From: an uncultured Eubacteriales bacterium | GTDB lineage: Bacteria; Bacillota; Clostridia; Oscillospirales; Oscillospiraceae | NCBI GenBank assembly: GCA_900554275.1 | Contig: USGS01000042.1 | Span: 1-13,297 of the forward strand | Direction of reading: 5' to 3' | DNA: 13,297 bases | Shown: positions 6,834 to 13,255 of the stretch, piece by piece | How positions within the stretch are numbered: position 1 is the first letter of the stretch | Layout: the number at the start of each line of letters is the position of its first letter | Notes under the pieces: model-generated | The model's input: only the letters and a program-made list of their open reading frames with translations | Databases searched by the model: none | What the model was told of the DNA's origin: nothing | Position numbers and translations under genes: made by a program

Positions 6834-6875
6834 CGGATTGCCACGACCAGTCTGCGGACTGGTCTCGCAATGACA
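6834..6875. repeat. Palindromic element, copy 2
   Basis: A lower stem ATTGC/GCAAT (6837-6841 with 6867-6871), the same CAC/TC internal loop as copy 1, and a perfect 8-bp upper stem (6845-6852 with 6857-6864) closed by TGCG. The flanking ACGGATT and AATGACA ends match copy 1. Confidence 0.8.
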
Positions 6876-6885
6876 GCGTAGGGGC

Positions 6886-6915
6886 GAACGGCTGCAAGGG
6901 GTGCGGCGAGTAAAA
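6886..6915 (+). repeat. Direct repeat following copy 2
   Basis: This is the second copy of the 6697-6725 sequence, sharing the core GCAAGG-GTGCGG and the terminal GTAAAA. It lies 11 nt after the palindromic element, compared with more than 40 nt in copy 1. Confidence 0.65.
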
Positions 6916-6921
6916 GAAAAT

Positions 6922-6973
6922 AAAAAAATTTTGGAAAGGTTGGACGTTTGTGTGCAACCTTTCCTCTTTTTTT
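6922..6973 (+). terminator. Terminator-like hairpin before the phage operon (hairpin repeat copy A)
   Basis: A 10-bp stem (6933-6942 with 6955-6964) is preceded by A7T4 and followed by TCTTTTTTT, the form of a rho-independent terminator. It may insulate the phage genes from upstream transcription, or act as an attenuator if the phage promoter lies upstream. Bases 6938-6961 recur, with 19 of 24 identical, at 9056-9079 between terL and portal. Confidence 0.7.
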
Positions 6974-7012
6974 GCCCGGGGGCAGGACCAAAACGAAAGG
7001 GGGATATGTGAA

Positions 7013-7210
7013 ATGAAGTATGTAAAGAGACGTTGGTTCGAGGAGGAAGGAAGCGCGGTATGCGCCCGGTGTGACCTGTGCGACGGGGAGCTGCGGTACG
7101 GGGAGAAATACTACCGGGTCAGCGGGGAGAACGTATGCAGGCGGTGCCTGGCGGATTTCGCGGCGCAGATCCTGGCGGCGTATGAGGTGACGGGGGGTGA
7201 GGACGTATGA
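7013..7210 (+). CDS. Small zinc-ribbon-like phage protein
   Basis: This 65-residue protein opens the phage operon. Two Cys-x2-Cys knuckles (Cys20/Cys23 and Cys42/Cys45) are 18 residues apart, with a further Cys17, around a D-G-E-L-R-Y-G-E-K-Y-Y-R-V stretch. This is a typical small zinc-ribbon layout and implies one bound zinc ion. The function is unknown; its place before terS suggests DNA packaging or late-gene control. ATG 7013 was chosen because AAAGGGGG (6996-7003) lies 9 nt upstream. A GTG at 6950 in the same frame lies inside the terminator hairpin and has no ribosome binding site. The stop overlaps the next ATG (ATGA). Confidence 0.7.
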   Translation: MKYVKRRWFEEEGSAVCARCDLCDGELRYGEKYYRVSGENVCRRCLADFAAQILAAYEVTGGEDV

Positions 7211-7608
7211 GCTGGGCTAACGTGAACTGGGACGAGGTGAAGGCCAAATATGAGGAGGGCACGTATACGTACCAGCGGCTGGCGGAGGAGTACGGCGTGT
7301 CCATACAGACGGTGTGCAGCCACGCGGTGAAGGGGCAGTGGCAGCGAGGCCGGGAGGAGGCGGAGAAGCAGATGCTGCGGCGGTGTCTGAAGGCCACGGC
7401 GAGGATGCTGGAGACGGCGGCGAAGGGGGCTACGGAACGGCTGGAGAACGGAGAGGGCAGCCTGAAGGAGGTCAAGGAGCTGGGCGGTCTTTTGCAGGCG
7501 CTGGTGGGGACGGCGGAGAAGCTGTACCGGCCTGAGAAGGACGACGGCGGGGCGGACGGCCGGATCGAGGTGGTGATGTCGGAGGAGACGGAGGAGCTGA
7601 GCGGATGA
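7207..7608 (+). CDS. terS: Phage terminase small subunit-like protein
   Basis: Small terminases recognise phage DNA and present it to the large subunit for cutting and packaging. This 133-residue protein has an N-terminal helix-turn-helix (about residues 8-42, with Y-Q-R-L-A-E-E-Y-G-V-S-I-Q-T-V as the core). A charged, mostly helical middle part (45-105) suits oligomerisation, and the acidic C-terminal tail could contact the large terminase. Position is the main support: it overlaps the zinc-ribbon gene by 4 nt and ends 51 nt before terL. A general DNA-binding phage protein is the alternative. The helix-turn-helix is clear; the terminase role is inferred from synteny. Confidence 0.72.
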   Translation: MSWANVNWDEVKAKYEEGTYTYQRLAEEYGVSIQTVCSHAVKGQWQRGREEAEKQMLRRCLKATARMLETAAKGATERLENGEGSLKEVKELGGLLQALVGTAEKLYRPEKDDGGADGRIEVVMSEETEELSG

Positions 7609-7659
7609 GGGGGAGATAGGGAATGACAAGACAGGAGGTCAACAACGAGGGGGAGAGAA

Positions 7660-9042
7660 ATGAAAATGGAAATCGGGTCGCCCAATGGGCGGCAGAGAGA
7701 GTTTCTGACGTGCCGGAAGAAGTACATCGCCTTTGGCGGGGCGCGGGGCGGCGGAAAGAGCTGGGCGGTGCGGTGCAAGGCCAAGCTGCTGGCGGTGCGG
7801 TATCCGGGGATACGGATGCTGCTGGTGCGGCGCAGTCTGCCGGAGCTGGAGGCCAACCATCTGGTGTTTTTGCAGCGGGAGCTGGCGGGGGCGGCGGAGT
7901 TCCGGAACAGCGAGAAGCGGTTCGTGTTCGCCAACGGCAGCGTGCTGCAGTTCGGGTATTGCGGGTGCGACCGGGACGCGGAGCGGTATCAGGGCGCGGA
8001 GTACGACGTGATCTTCTTTGATGAGGCCACGCAGCTGAAGGAGATGTGGATGCGGCAGCTGAGCGCCTGCGTGCGTGGCGTAAACGGATTTCCCAAGCGG
8101 GTGTACTACACCTGCAACCCCGGCGGGCCGGGGCACGGGTACATCAAGCGGCTGTTCATCGACCGGCGGTATGAGCCGGGAGAGAACGGGGAGGACTATG
8201 CGTTCATCCCGGCCAGGGTGACGGACAACCAGGCGCTGCTGGAGAGCCAGCCGGAGTACGTGAGGCAGCTGGAGGCGCTGCCGCCCAAGCTGCGGGCGGC
8301 GTGGCTGGAGGGCAAGTGGGACGTGCTGGCGGGGCAGGTGTTCCAGGAGTTCACCGACGATCCGGAGCACTATGAGGACCGGCGGTGGACCCACGTGATC
8401 AAGCCCTTTGACGTGCCGAGGGAGTGGAACGTGTACCGGAGCTACGACTTCGGGTACGCCAAGCCGTTTTCCTGCGGCTGGTGGGCGGTGGATCACGACG
8501 GGTGCGTGTACCGCATCGCGGAGCTGTACGGCTGCACGGGGACGCCGGACGAGGGTGTGCTGTGGACGCCGGAGCGGCAGTTCGGGGAGATACGGCGCAT
8601 AGAGGAGGAGCATCCGCTGCTGCGGGGACGGCAGATACAGGGCGTGGCCGATCCGGCCATCTGGGACGCCAGCCGGGGGGAGAGCATCTATGAGACGGCG
8701 CTGCGGCACAGGATATTCTTCGTGAAGGGGGACAACCGGCGGATCGCCGGGTGGATGCAGCTGCACTACCGGATGCAGTTCGACGACGAGGGGTATCCGG
8801 GGCTGTATGTGTTCGAGAACTGCCGGGCGTTTATCCGCACCGTGCCGCTGCTGGAGTACAGCCGGGTGACGCCGGAGGACGTGGACACGGGGCAGGAGGA
8901 TCATGCGGCGGACGAGAGCCGGTATTTCTGCATGATGCGGCCCATCGCGCCGCGAAAGCAGGCGGCGCTGGAGATCGCGGACGACCCGCTGAATATGCGG
9001 AGGCCGGAGGCCGGGAGCTGGAACGGGTTCGTGCGGCGGTGA
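7660..9042 (+). CDS. terL: Phage terminase large subunit (ATPase and nuclease)
   Basis: The large terminase powers DNA translocation into the procapsid and cuts the concatemer. In this 460-residue protein the Walker A motif G-G-A-R-G-G-G-K-S is at residues 26-34. Walker B with the catalytic Glu (V-I-F-F-D-E-A-T) is at about 117-124, and the T-C-N-P coupling motif at 151-154. The C-terminal RNase H-like nuclease begins with the first acidic residue in S-Y-D-F-G (Asp263). Asp331 (V-A-D-P) and an acidic residue in the E-D-H-A-A-D-E-S stretch (414-420) are likely partners. The start at 7660 follows a G-rich ribosome binding site at 7648-7657; ATG 7666 is equally possible. Length and domain order fit an intact enzyme. 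Confidence 0.95.
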   Translation: MKMEIGSPNGRQREFLTCRKKYIAFGGARGGGKSWAVRCKAKLLAVRYPGIRMLLVRRSLPELEANHLVFLQRELAGAAEFRNSEKRFVFANGSVLQFGYCGCDRDAERYQGAEYDVIFFDEATQLKEMWMRQLSACVRGVNGFPKRVYYTCNPGGPGHGYIKRLFIDRRYEPGENGEDYAFIPARVTDNQALLESQPEYVRQLEALPPKLRAAWLEGKWDVLAGQVFQEFTDDPEHYEDRRWTHVIKPFDVPREWNVYRSYDFGYAKPFSCGWWAVDHDGCVYRIAELYGCTGTPDEGVLWTPERQFGEIRRIEEEHPLLRGRQIQGVADPAIWDASRGESIYETALRHRIFFVKGDNRRIAGWMQLHYRMQFDDEGYPGLYVFENCRAFIRTVPLLEYSRVTPEDVDTGQEDHAADESRYFCMMRPIAPRKQAALEIADDPLNMRRPEAGSWNGFVRR

Positions 9043-9080
9043 AAAAATTTTTCGAGGTTGCACGGCGGCGTGCAACCTTG
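9042..9080 (+). repeat. Hairpin repeat copy B between terL and portal
   Basis: A6T5 is followed by a perfect 9-bp stem (9055-9063 with 9070-9078), extendable to 11 bp with a G-T pair. Bases 9056-9079 match 6938-6961 at 19 of 24 positions, and the A/T tract lies at almost the same distance. Unlike copy A there is no T-run after the stem, so it is unlikely to be a strong terminator. It fills most of the 85-nt terL-portal gap. Confidence 0.65.
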
Positions 9081-9127
9081 GCGGGGCGGGAGGACAGGGA
9101 CAGAACGACGAAAAAGGAGGGGTCGAG

Positions 9128-10966
9128 ATGGAACGGGAGGTCACGGGCGGTCAGGAGGTGCTGACACCGAGGATCGGCGCGGAGCAGGTACGGCAGGCGG
9201 CGGAGGTGCTGCGGAAGTACCGGCTGGGAAAGCAGAACCTGGACAGGCGCATCATCGACAACGAGCAGTTTTGGAAGCTGCGGCACTGGGAGCAGATGGA
9301 GAAGGGCGGCGAGGGCGGCAATCCCCAGGATGTGCGGCCCGCCAGCGGGTGGCTGGTGAACTGCATATTGTCCAAGCACGCCGACGCGATGGACAGCTAT
9401 CCCGAGCCCACGGTGCTGCCGAGAGAGCCGGGGGATCGGAAGGAGGCGGAGGTGCTGACCCGCGTCCTGCCGGTGATCCTGAAGAACAACAGGTTCAAGA
9501 AGGCGTATTCCCAGGCGTGGTGGAACAAGCTGAAGTCCGGGTGCGCCGTGTACGGTGTGTTTTGGGACGGCGGAAAGCTCCACGGGCTGGGGGACATCGA
9601 CATCCGCAGCATGGACGTGCTGAACCTGTTCTGGGAGCCGGGGGTGCAGAGCATTCAGGAGTCGGAGCACTTCTTCTCCACGGAGCTGACGCCCAACAGG
9701 CGGCTGGAGGAGCAGTATCCGGAGCTGGCGGGGAAGCTGGGACGCAGCGGCGGGCAGGTGAGCCGGTATCTGTACGACGACAAGGTGGACACATCGGAGC
9801 AGTCGCTGGTGGTGGACTGGTACTATCACACGGTGGAGCAGGGCCGAAGGGTGCTGCAATACTGTAAGTTCGTGGGGGAGAATGTGCTGTACGCCACGGA
9901 GAACGACCCGGAGATGGCAGGGAAGGGGTGGTACGACCACGGGCAGTATCCGTTCGTGTTCGATGTGCTGTTCCCGGAGGAGGGGACGCCCTGCGGGTAC
10001 GGGTATGTAGATCTGTGCAAGTCGGCGCAGAAGCAGATCGACCTGATGAACCAGGCTATTCTGAAGAACACGCTGGCATCGGCCACGCCGCGGTTCTTTG
10101 TCCGCTCTGACGGGGCGGTGAACGAGAACGAGTACGCCGACTGGACGCGGCCCTTTGTCCACACCAACGGCAATCTGGGGGCGGATTCCATCGCGCCCAT
10201 CCGCGTGCCCACGCTGGACAGCGTGTATGTGGCGGTGCTGCAGAACAAGATCGCAGAGATGAAGGAGACGGCGGGCAACCGGGACGTGATGGGCGGCGGT
10301 ACGGCCGGGGGTGTGACGGCGGCCACGGCCATCGCGGCACTGCAGGAGGCCGGCGGCAAGCTGTCACGAAACATGATCGACGACGGGTACGAGGCGTTCG
10401 CCGAGGTACTGACGCTGTGCATCGAGCTGGTGCGGCAGTTTTACGATATGCCCCGGCAGTTCCGGCTGCTGGGGAAGAAGGGCGTGGAGTTCGCCAGCTT
10501 CGACAACCGCAGCCTGCGGCCCAGGGCGCTGCTGATGGGCGGCTACCGCGTGCCGGAGTTCGATCTGGAGGTGTCGGCACAGAACGAGACGCCGTATAAG
10601 ACCATGGAGTACAACCAGCTGGCCCTGCAGCTGTTCCAGATGGGCTTTTTCCGCAGCGACATGGCGGAGCAGGCGCTGCGTTGTCTGGAGCTGATGGAGT
10701 TCAAGAACAAGGACGCGCTGACGGAGGTCATCCGGGAGGGACAGAAGGAGACGAAGCAGAGGGCGTGGCTGACGGAGGCGCTGCGGAGGACGGTGGCCAT
10801 GCTGGACAAGGTGCAGGGCAGCCATCTGGCGGAGGCGCTGGAGCGGGAGCTGGCGGATACGGCGATCAGCGGACCTGTGGGCGGTGCTGACAGGGTGCAG
10901 ATACGAAAGAGCGACGCGGTGGCACAGCAGCGGGCCAGGACGCAGCAGGCGGTGCGGCCCAGATGA
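9128..10966 (+). CDS. Phage portal protein
   Basis: The portal forms the ring at one capsid vertex through which DNA is packaged and ejected. This 612-residue protein directly follows terL and has typical portal features: an N-terminal helical region with the conserved D-N-E-Q-F-W-K-L-R-H-W patch, a mixed core, and a Q-K-Q-I-D-L-M-N-Q-A-I-L-K-N-T segment near residues 299-313. A G-G-G-T-A-G-G-V-T-A-A-T-A-I-A-A-L-Q-E stretch (about 389-407) comes before a long stem helix. The C-terminal 100 residues are helical, with a basic tail. The size and type suggest the P22-like group, often paired with N4-gp56-type capsids, but that subgroup is from memory. AAAAAGGAGGGG (9110-9121) precedes the ATG. 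The stop overlaps the protease start (ATGA). Confidence 0.88.
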   Translation: MEREVTGGQEVLTPRIGAEQVRQAAEVLRKYRLGKQNLDRRIIDNEQFWKLRHWEQMEKGGEGGNPQDVRPASGWLVNCILSKHADAMDSYPEPTVLPREPGDRKEAEVLTRVLPVILKNNRFKKAYSQAWWNKLKSGCAVYGVFWDGGKLHGLGDIDIRSMDVLNLFWEPGVQSIQESEHFFSTELTPNRRLEEQYPELAGKLGRSGGQVSRYLYDDKVDTSEQSLVVDWYYHTVEQGRRVLQYCKFVGENVLYATENDPEMAGKGWYDHGQYPFVFDVLFPEEGTPCGYGYVDLCKSAQKQIDLMNQAILKNTLASATPRFFVRSDGAVNENEYADWTRPFVHTNGNLGADSIAPIRVPTLDSVYVAVLQNKIAEMKETAGNRDVMGGGTAGGVTAATAIAALQEAGGKLSRNMIDDGYEAFAEVLTLCIELVRQFYDMPRQFRLLGKKGVEFASFDNRSLRPRALLMGGYRVPEFDLEVSAQNETPYKTMEYNQLALQLFQMGFFRSDMAEQALRCLELMEFKNKDALTEVIREGQKETKQRAWLTEALRRTVAMLDKVQGSHLAEALERELADTAISGPVGGADRVQIRKSDAVAQQRARTQQAVRPR

Positions 10967-11241
10967 TCGAGGTGCGGGCCGGCGAGAGACGGTTGGTGGT
11001 ACAGGGGCACGCCGGGTATGGCCCGGAGGGACAGGACATCGTATGCGCGGCTGCGTCCGCGCTGGTGTACGCACTGGCAGAGACGCTGAGGGAAACGGGG
11101 AAGCTGGCGGGACTGGACATCCGGAAGGGGTACGCCGAGGTGACGGGGGCAGGGGACTGCGCCGGGGACTTCGGGCTGGTACGCCGGGGGCTGGCGCTGC
11201 TGGCGGAGCGGTATCCCCAGTGCGTGAAAATGGGGTCGTGA
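10963..11241 (+). CDS. Phage-encoded Prp-type cysteine protease (probable prohead protease)
   Basis: Prp is the Firmicute cysteine protease that removes the N-terminal extension of ribosomal protein L27; its host gene normally lies between rplU and rpmA. This 92-residue homologue keeps the catalytic layout: G-H-A-G-Y at residues 15-19 with His16, then G-Q-D-I-V-C-A-A-A-S-A-L with Asp25, Cys28 and Ser32. The 12-residue His-Cys spacing equals that I recall for Staphylococcus aureus Prp. Here the gene sits between portal and scaffold, the usual place of a prohead protease, with no ribosomal genes nearby. The ATG shares bases with the portal stop, so translation is coupled. Its likely substrates are the next two proteins, both of which carry an L27-like cut site. 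It is slightly shorter than host Prp. Confidence 0.88.
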   Translation: MIEVRAGERRLVVQGHAGYGPEGQDIVCAAASALVYALAETLRETGKLAGLDIRKGYAEVTGAGDCAGDFGLVRRGLALLAERYPQCVKMGS

Positions 11242-11263
11242 CCTACCACGGGAAGGAGTTGGC

Positions 11264-11731
11264 ATGAGACAGCTTTGGAAGGACTGGCAGCTATTTGCCG
11301 AGGAGACGGGCGAGGAACACGTCCCCGACGCCGGGGGACAGGAGGCAGAGGATTTTGAGGCGCTGATCCGGGGCAGATATAAGGAGGCCTTCGACGCGAG
11401 GGTGCAGAGAATACTGGACGGGCGGCTGAAAAATCTGAGGCAGGAGAACGCCCGGCTGCGGCAGGACGCGGAGCTGCGGCAGCGGGCCGCCGTGCTGCAG
11501 GCGGCGGTGCAGCGCCAGCGTGAGGAGGAGCAGCTCCGCAGGGCTATGGACTATGCGGTGGCGCGGACGCGGCAGCAGATGGCACAGACCATCGCCAGCG
11601 GCGGCAGCCGGGTGGCGGAGAACGGCGGCAGGCGGCGCAGCGTCAGCCGTTGCGATCCCAGGGAGTTGAGCGGGAAGGAGCTGGCAGACATCCGGAGACG
11701 GGTGCTGGAGGGGGAGAAGATACGGTTTTAG
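11264..11731 (+). CDS. Scaffold-like coiled-coil protein with N-terminal Prp cleavage motif
   Basis: This 155-residue, highly charged protein lies between the protease and the major capsid protein, where head scaffolds are encoded. Residues 29-110 are rich in Glu, Arg, Gln and Ala and look like a long coiled coil. A Gly/Arg linker follows, and the last 25 residues (R-E-L-S-G-K-E-L-A-D-I-R-R-R) could form the capsid-binding helix. The first residues read M-R-Q-L-W-K-D-W-Q-L-F-A-E-E; Q-L-F-A at 9-12 matches the end of the Prp site (Q-x-F-A) and predicts a cut after Ala12. GGAAGGAG (11251-11258) ends 5 nt before the ATG. Scaffold function is inferred from composition, size and position. Confidence 0.8.
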   Translation: MRQLWKDWQLFAEETGEEHVPDAGGQEAEDFEALIRGRYKEAFDARVQRILDGRLKNLRQENARLRQDAELRQRAAVLQAAVQRQREEEQLRRAMDYAVARTRQQMAQTIASGGSRVAENGGRRRSVSRCDPRELSGKELADIRRRVLEGEKIRF

Positions 11732-11786
11732 AGAGGCGGAATGACGCCGAAAGAGGATGGAATGGGAAATGAAAGGAGAAGGGAAA

Positions 11787-13016
11787 ATGGAAAAGAAACT
11801 GAATATGGAGCTGCAGGTGTTTGCGGAGGCCAACACACAGACCACCGGCGGTCTCAGCGCCGAGATGAAGACCTACTACGGCATGGAGCTGCTGGAGAAC
11901 GCCAAGCCCCAGCTGGTACACAACCAGTTCGCGGCCACCAAGGGCCTGCCGGTGGGCGGCGGCAAGACGGTGGAGTGGCGCAAGTTCGGCGCGTTCGACA
12001 AGGCGCTGACGCCGCTGACCGAGGGTGTGACCCCCGACGGCAGCGGTATCTCCGTCAGCTACATCACCAAGGAGCTGGCCCAGTACGGCGACTACACCAC
12101 CGTGTCCGATCTGCTGGATCTGACCGCCATCGACGATGTGGTGCTGGAGATCACCGACCGCCACGGCAGCAACATGGGCCTGACCCTGGACACCGTGACC
12201 CGCAACGAGATCCAGCAGGGCAGCCAGGTGATCTATGCCCCCAAGCTGGGGGCGGACGGCGGCCAGACCGCCGTGCTGCACCGCTATGACCTGACGGAGG
12301 GGTGCAAGCTCACCAGCGAGCTGGTGGCCAAGGCCGCCACCCAGCTGAAGAAGATGAACGCCCCCACCTTTGAGGGCAAGTACGTCTGCATTCTCCATCC
12401 CAGCGTGGCCTTTGACCTGCGGCAGGACCCCGCCTGGGTGGCGGCCCATCAGTATGCCGCCGCCACGGAGCTGTTTTCCGGCGAGATCGGCGAGCTGCAC
12501 GGCGTGCGCTTCGTGGAGACCACCGAGGCCAAGATCTTCCGGGGCGATGACCTGGCCAAGAACAGCCGGACGCTGAGCGTCAACGGGAAGGTGGAAAACG
12601 CCGCCTCCGTGAGCTTTGACGGCGGCACCGTGGCCGCCAATGCCCTGAAGGGCCGGTATGTGCTGGTAGGCGGCAAGCGCTGCAAGGTGGTGGGAAATAC
12701 CGCCAGCCAGCTGACCCTGGACACCGCCGTGACGGCGGCGGACAACGACGTGATCTATCCCGGCGAGGGCGGCAGCCAGGGCTGCGCCGTGTACGGCTGT
12801 CTGTTTCTGGGCAAGGGCGCTTATGGCGTGGTGGATCTGTCCGAGGGCACCGAGGTCATCGTGCAGCCCAGGGGCTCCTCCGGCACCGCCGCTCCTCTGG
12901 ATCAGCGCTCCAGCGTGGGCTGGAAGGGCATCCATGCCGCCGCCATCCTGTATGAGGAGTATATCGTGCGGGTGGAGTGCGGTTCGTACTATTCCGGCGA
13001 GGACAAGGCCAACTGA
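11787..13016 (+). CDS. N4-gp56-family major capsid protein with N-terminal Prp cleavage motif
   Basis: This is the main shell protein, 409 residues. It resembles the N4-gp56 family: an N-terminal G-L-S-A-E-M-K-T-Y-Y-G-M-E-L-L region, a G-K-T-V-E-W-R-K-F segment, the L-T-E-G-V-T-P stretch and a long conserved helix. A Ser/Val-rich insertion lies near residues 260-330. The N-terminus M-E-K-K-L-N-M-E-L-Q-V-F-A-E aligns with the L27 Prp site L-N-L-Q-F-F-A, predicting a cut after Ala13. ATG 11787 was chosen because AAAGGAG (11772-11778) lies 8 nt upstream; ATG 11757 has no properly spaced site. Codons ending in C dominate, unlike the neighbouring phage genes, as expected for the most abundant phage protein. 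Confidence 0.9.
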   Translation: MEKKLNMELQVFAEANTQTTGGLSAEMKTYYGMELLENAKPQLVHNQFAATKGLPVGGGKTVEWRKFGAFDKALTPLTEGVTPDGSGISVSYITKELAQYGDYTTVSDLLDLTAIDDVVLEITDRHGSNMGLTLDTVTRNEIQQGSQVIYAPKLGADGGQTAVLHRYDLTEGCKLTSELVAKAATQLKKMNAPTFEGKYVCILHPSVAFDLRQDPAWVAAHQYAAATELFSGEIGELHGVRFVETTEAKIFRGDDLAKNSRTLSVNGKVENAASVSFDGGTVAANALKGRYVLVGGKRCKVVGNTASQLTLDTAVTAADNDVIYPGEGGSQGCAVYGCLFLGKGAYGVVDLSEGTEVIVQPRGSSGTAAPLDQRSSVGWKGIHAAAILYEEYIVRVECGSYYSGEDKAN

Positions 13017-13044
13017 CACAGGGCGATGAAAGGAGCGATTTGCT

Positions 13045-13239
13045 GTGAAGAAAACCGTTTTGCTGCATCGGGGCAGAAAGAACGAGGAGAATTTCCAGAT
13101 CGTGTCCGTTAACGGGCGCAGCTGGAAGATCATGAAGGGCGTGGAGGTCCAGGTGCCGGACTATGTGGCGGAGGTGCTGGAAAACGCACAGATGATGGCC
13201 GACACCGCCCGGCGCTATGTGGACCGGATGGCCAACTGA
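13045..13239 (+). CDS. Small phage protein downstream of the capsid gene
   Basis: This 64-residue basic protein has a GTG start 9 nt after AAAGGAG (13029-13035). I do not recognise a named family. It begins with a probable beta-rich part (K-K-T-V-L-L-H-R, then F-Q-I-V-S-V-N-G-R-S-W-K-I) containing the short motif V-E-V-Q-V-P-D-Y-V, and ends in a helix of about 25 residues rich in Ala and Met. Its size and place after the major capsid protein fit a small capsid-associated or head-completion protein. It is followed after 16 nt by the next phage gene. Confidence 0.7.
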   Translation: MKKTVLLHRGRKNEENFQIVSVNGRSWKIMKGVEVQVPDYVAEVLENAQMMADTARRYVDRMAN

Positions 13240-13255
13240 GAGAGGAGGTGCGGCA

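Larger units (their letters stand above)
6257..7012. repeat. Gene-free region packed with inverted repeats
   Basis: No credible gene is present in about 750 bases. The first 110 bases are T-rich. After that comes a near-continuous series of perfect or almost perfect hairpins: 6372-6405, 6417-6456, 6478-6511, 6514-6528, 6548-6570, 6577-6591, 6614-6650, 6652-6668, 6671-6692, 6804-6821 and 6837-6871. Such mosaics of small palindromic elements occur between genes in GC-rich gut Clostridia. Here they fill the gap between the AT-rich genes and the phage operon. Open frames running through them are artefacts of the palindromes. Confidence 0.8.

Noticed and set aside
6372..6880. Possible CRISPR array
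   Set aside because: The repeats are inverted, unequal in length and spacing, and differ from each other. There is no regular repeat-spacer pattern and no cas gene.
6262..6991. Several open frames through the hairpin region on both strands
   Set aside because: They translate the palindromes into low-complexity peptides and have no proper ribosome binding sites. The region is better explained as repeats.
6950..7012. Upstream GTG extension of the zinc-ribbon protein
   Set aside because: The GTG lies in the loop of the terminator hairpin and lacks a ribosome binding site, while ATG 7013 has a well-placed one.
7623..8021. Plus-strand frame starting just before terL
   Set aside because: It runs inside terL in another frame and becomes Gly/Ala/Arg-rich; the terL frame has clear motifs. 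The upstream ATG is probably chance.
7639..10162. Two long minus-strand open frames opposite terL and portal
   Set aside because: Same mirror effect. Compositions are dominated by Leu, Pro, Arg and His, with no recognisable motif, and the plus strand carries well-supported phage genes.
10963..11241. Reading the protease as the host prp gene
   Set aside because: No rplU or rpmA is nearby. The gene is translationally coupled to portal and followed by scaffold and capsid, so it belongs to the phage module.
11643..13133. Minus-strand open frame of 496 codons opposite the capsid gene
   Set aside because: It gives a Gly/His/Leu-rich product without domain features, opposite a recognisable capsid protein.
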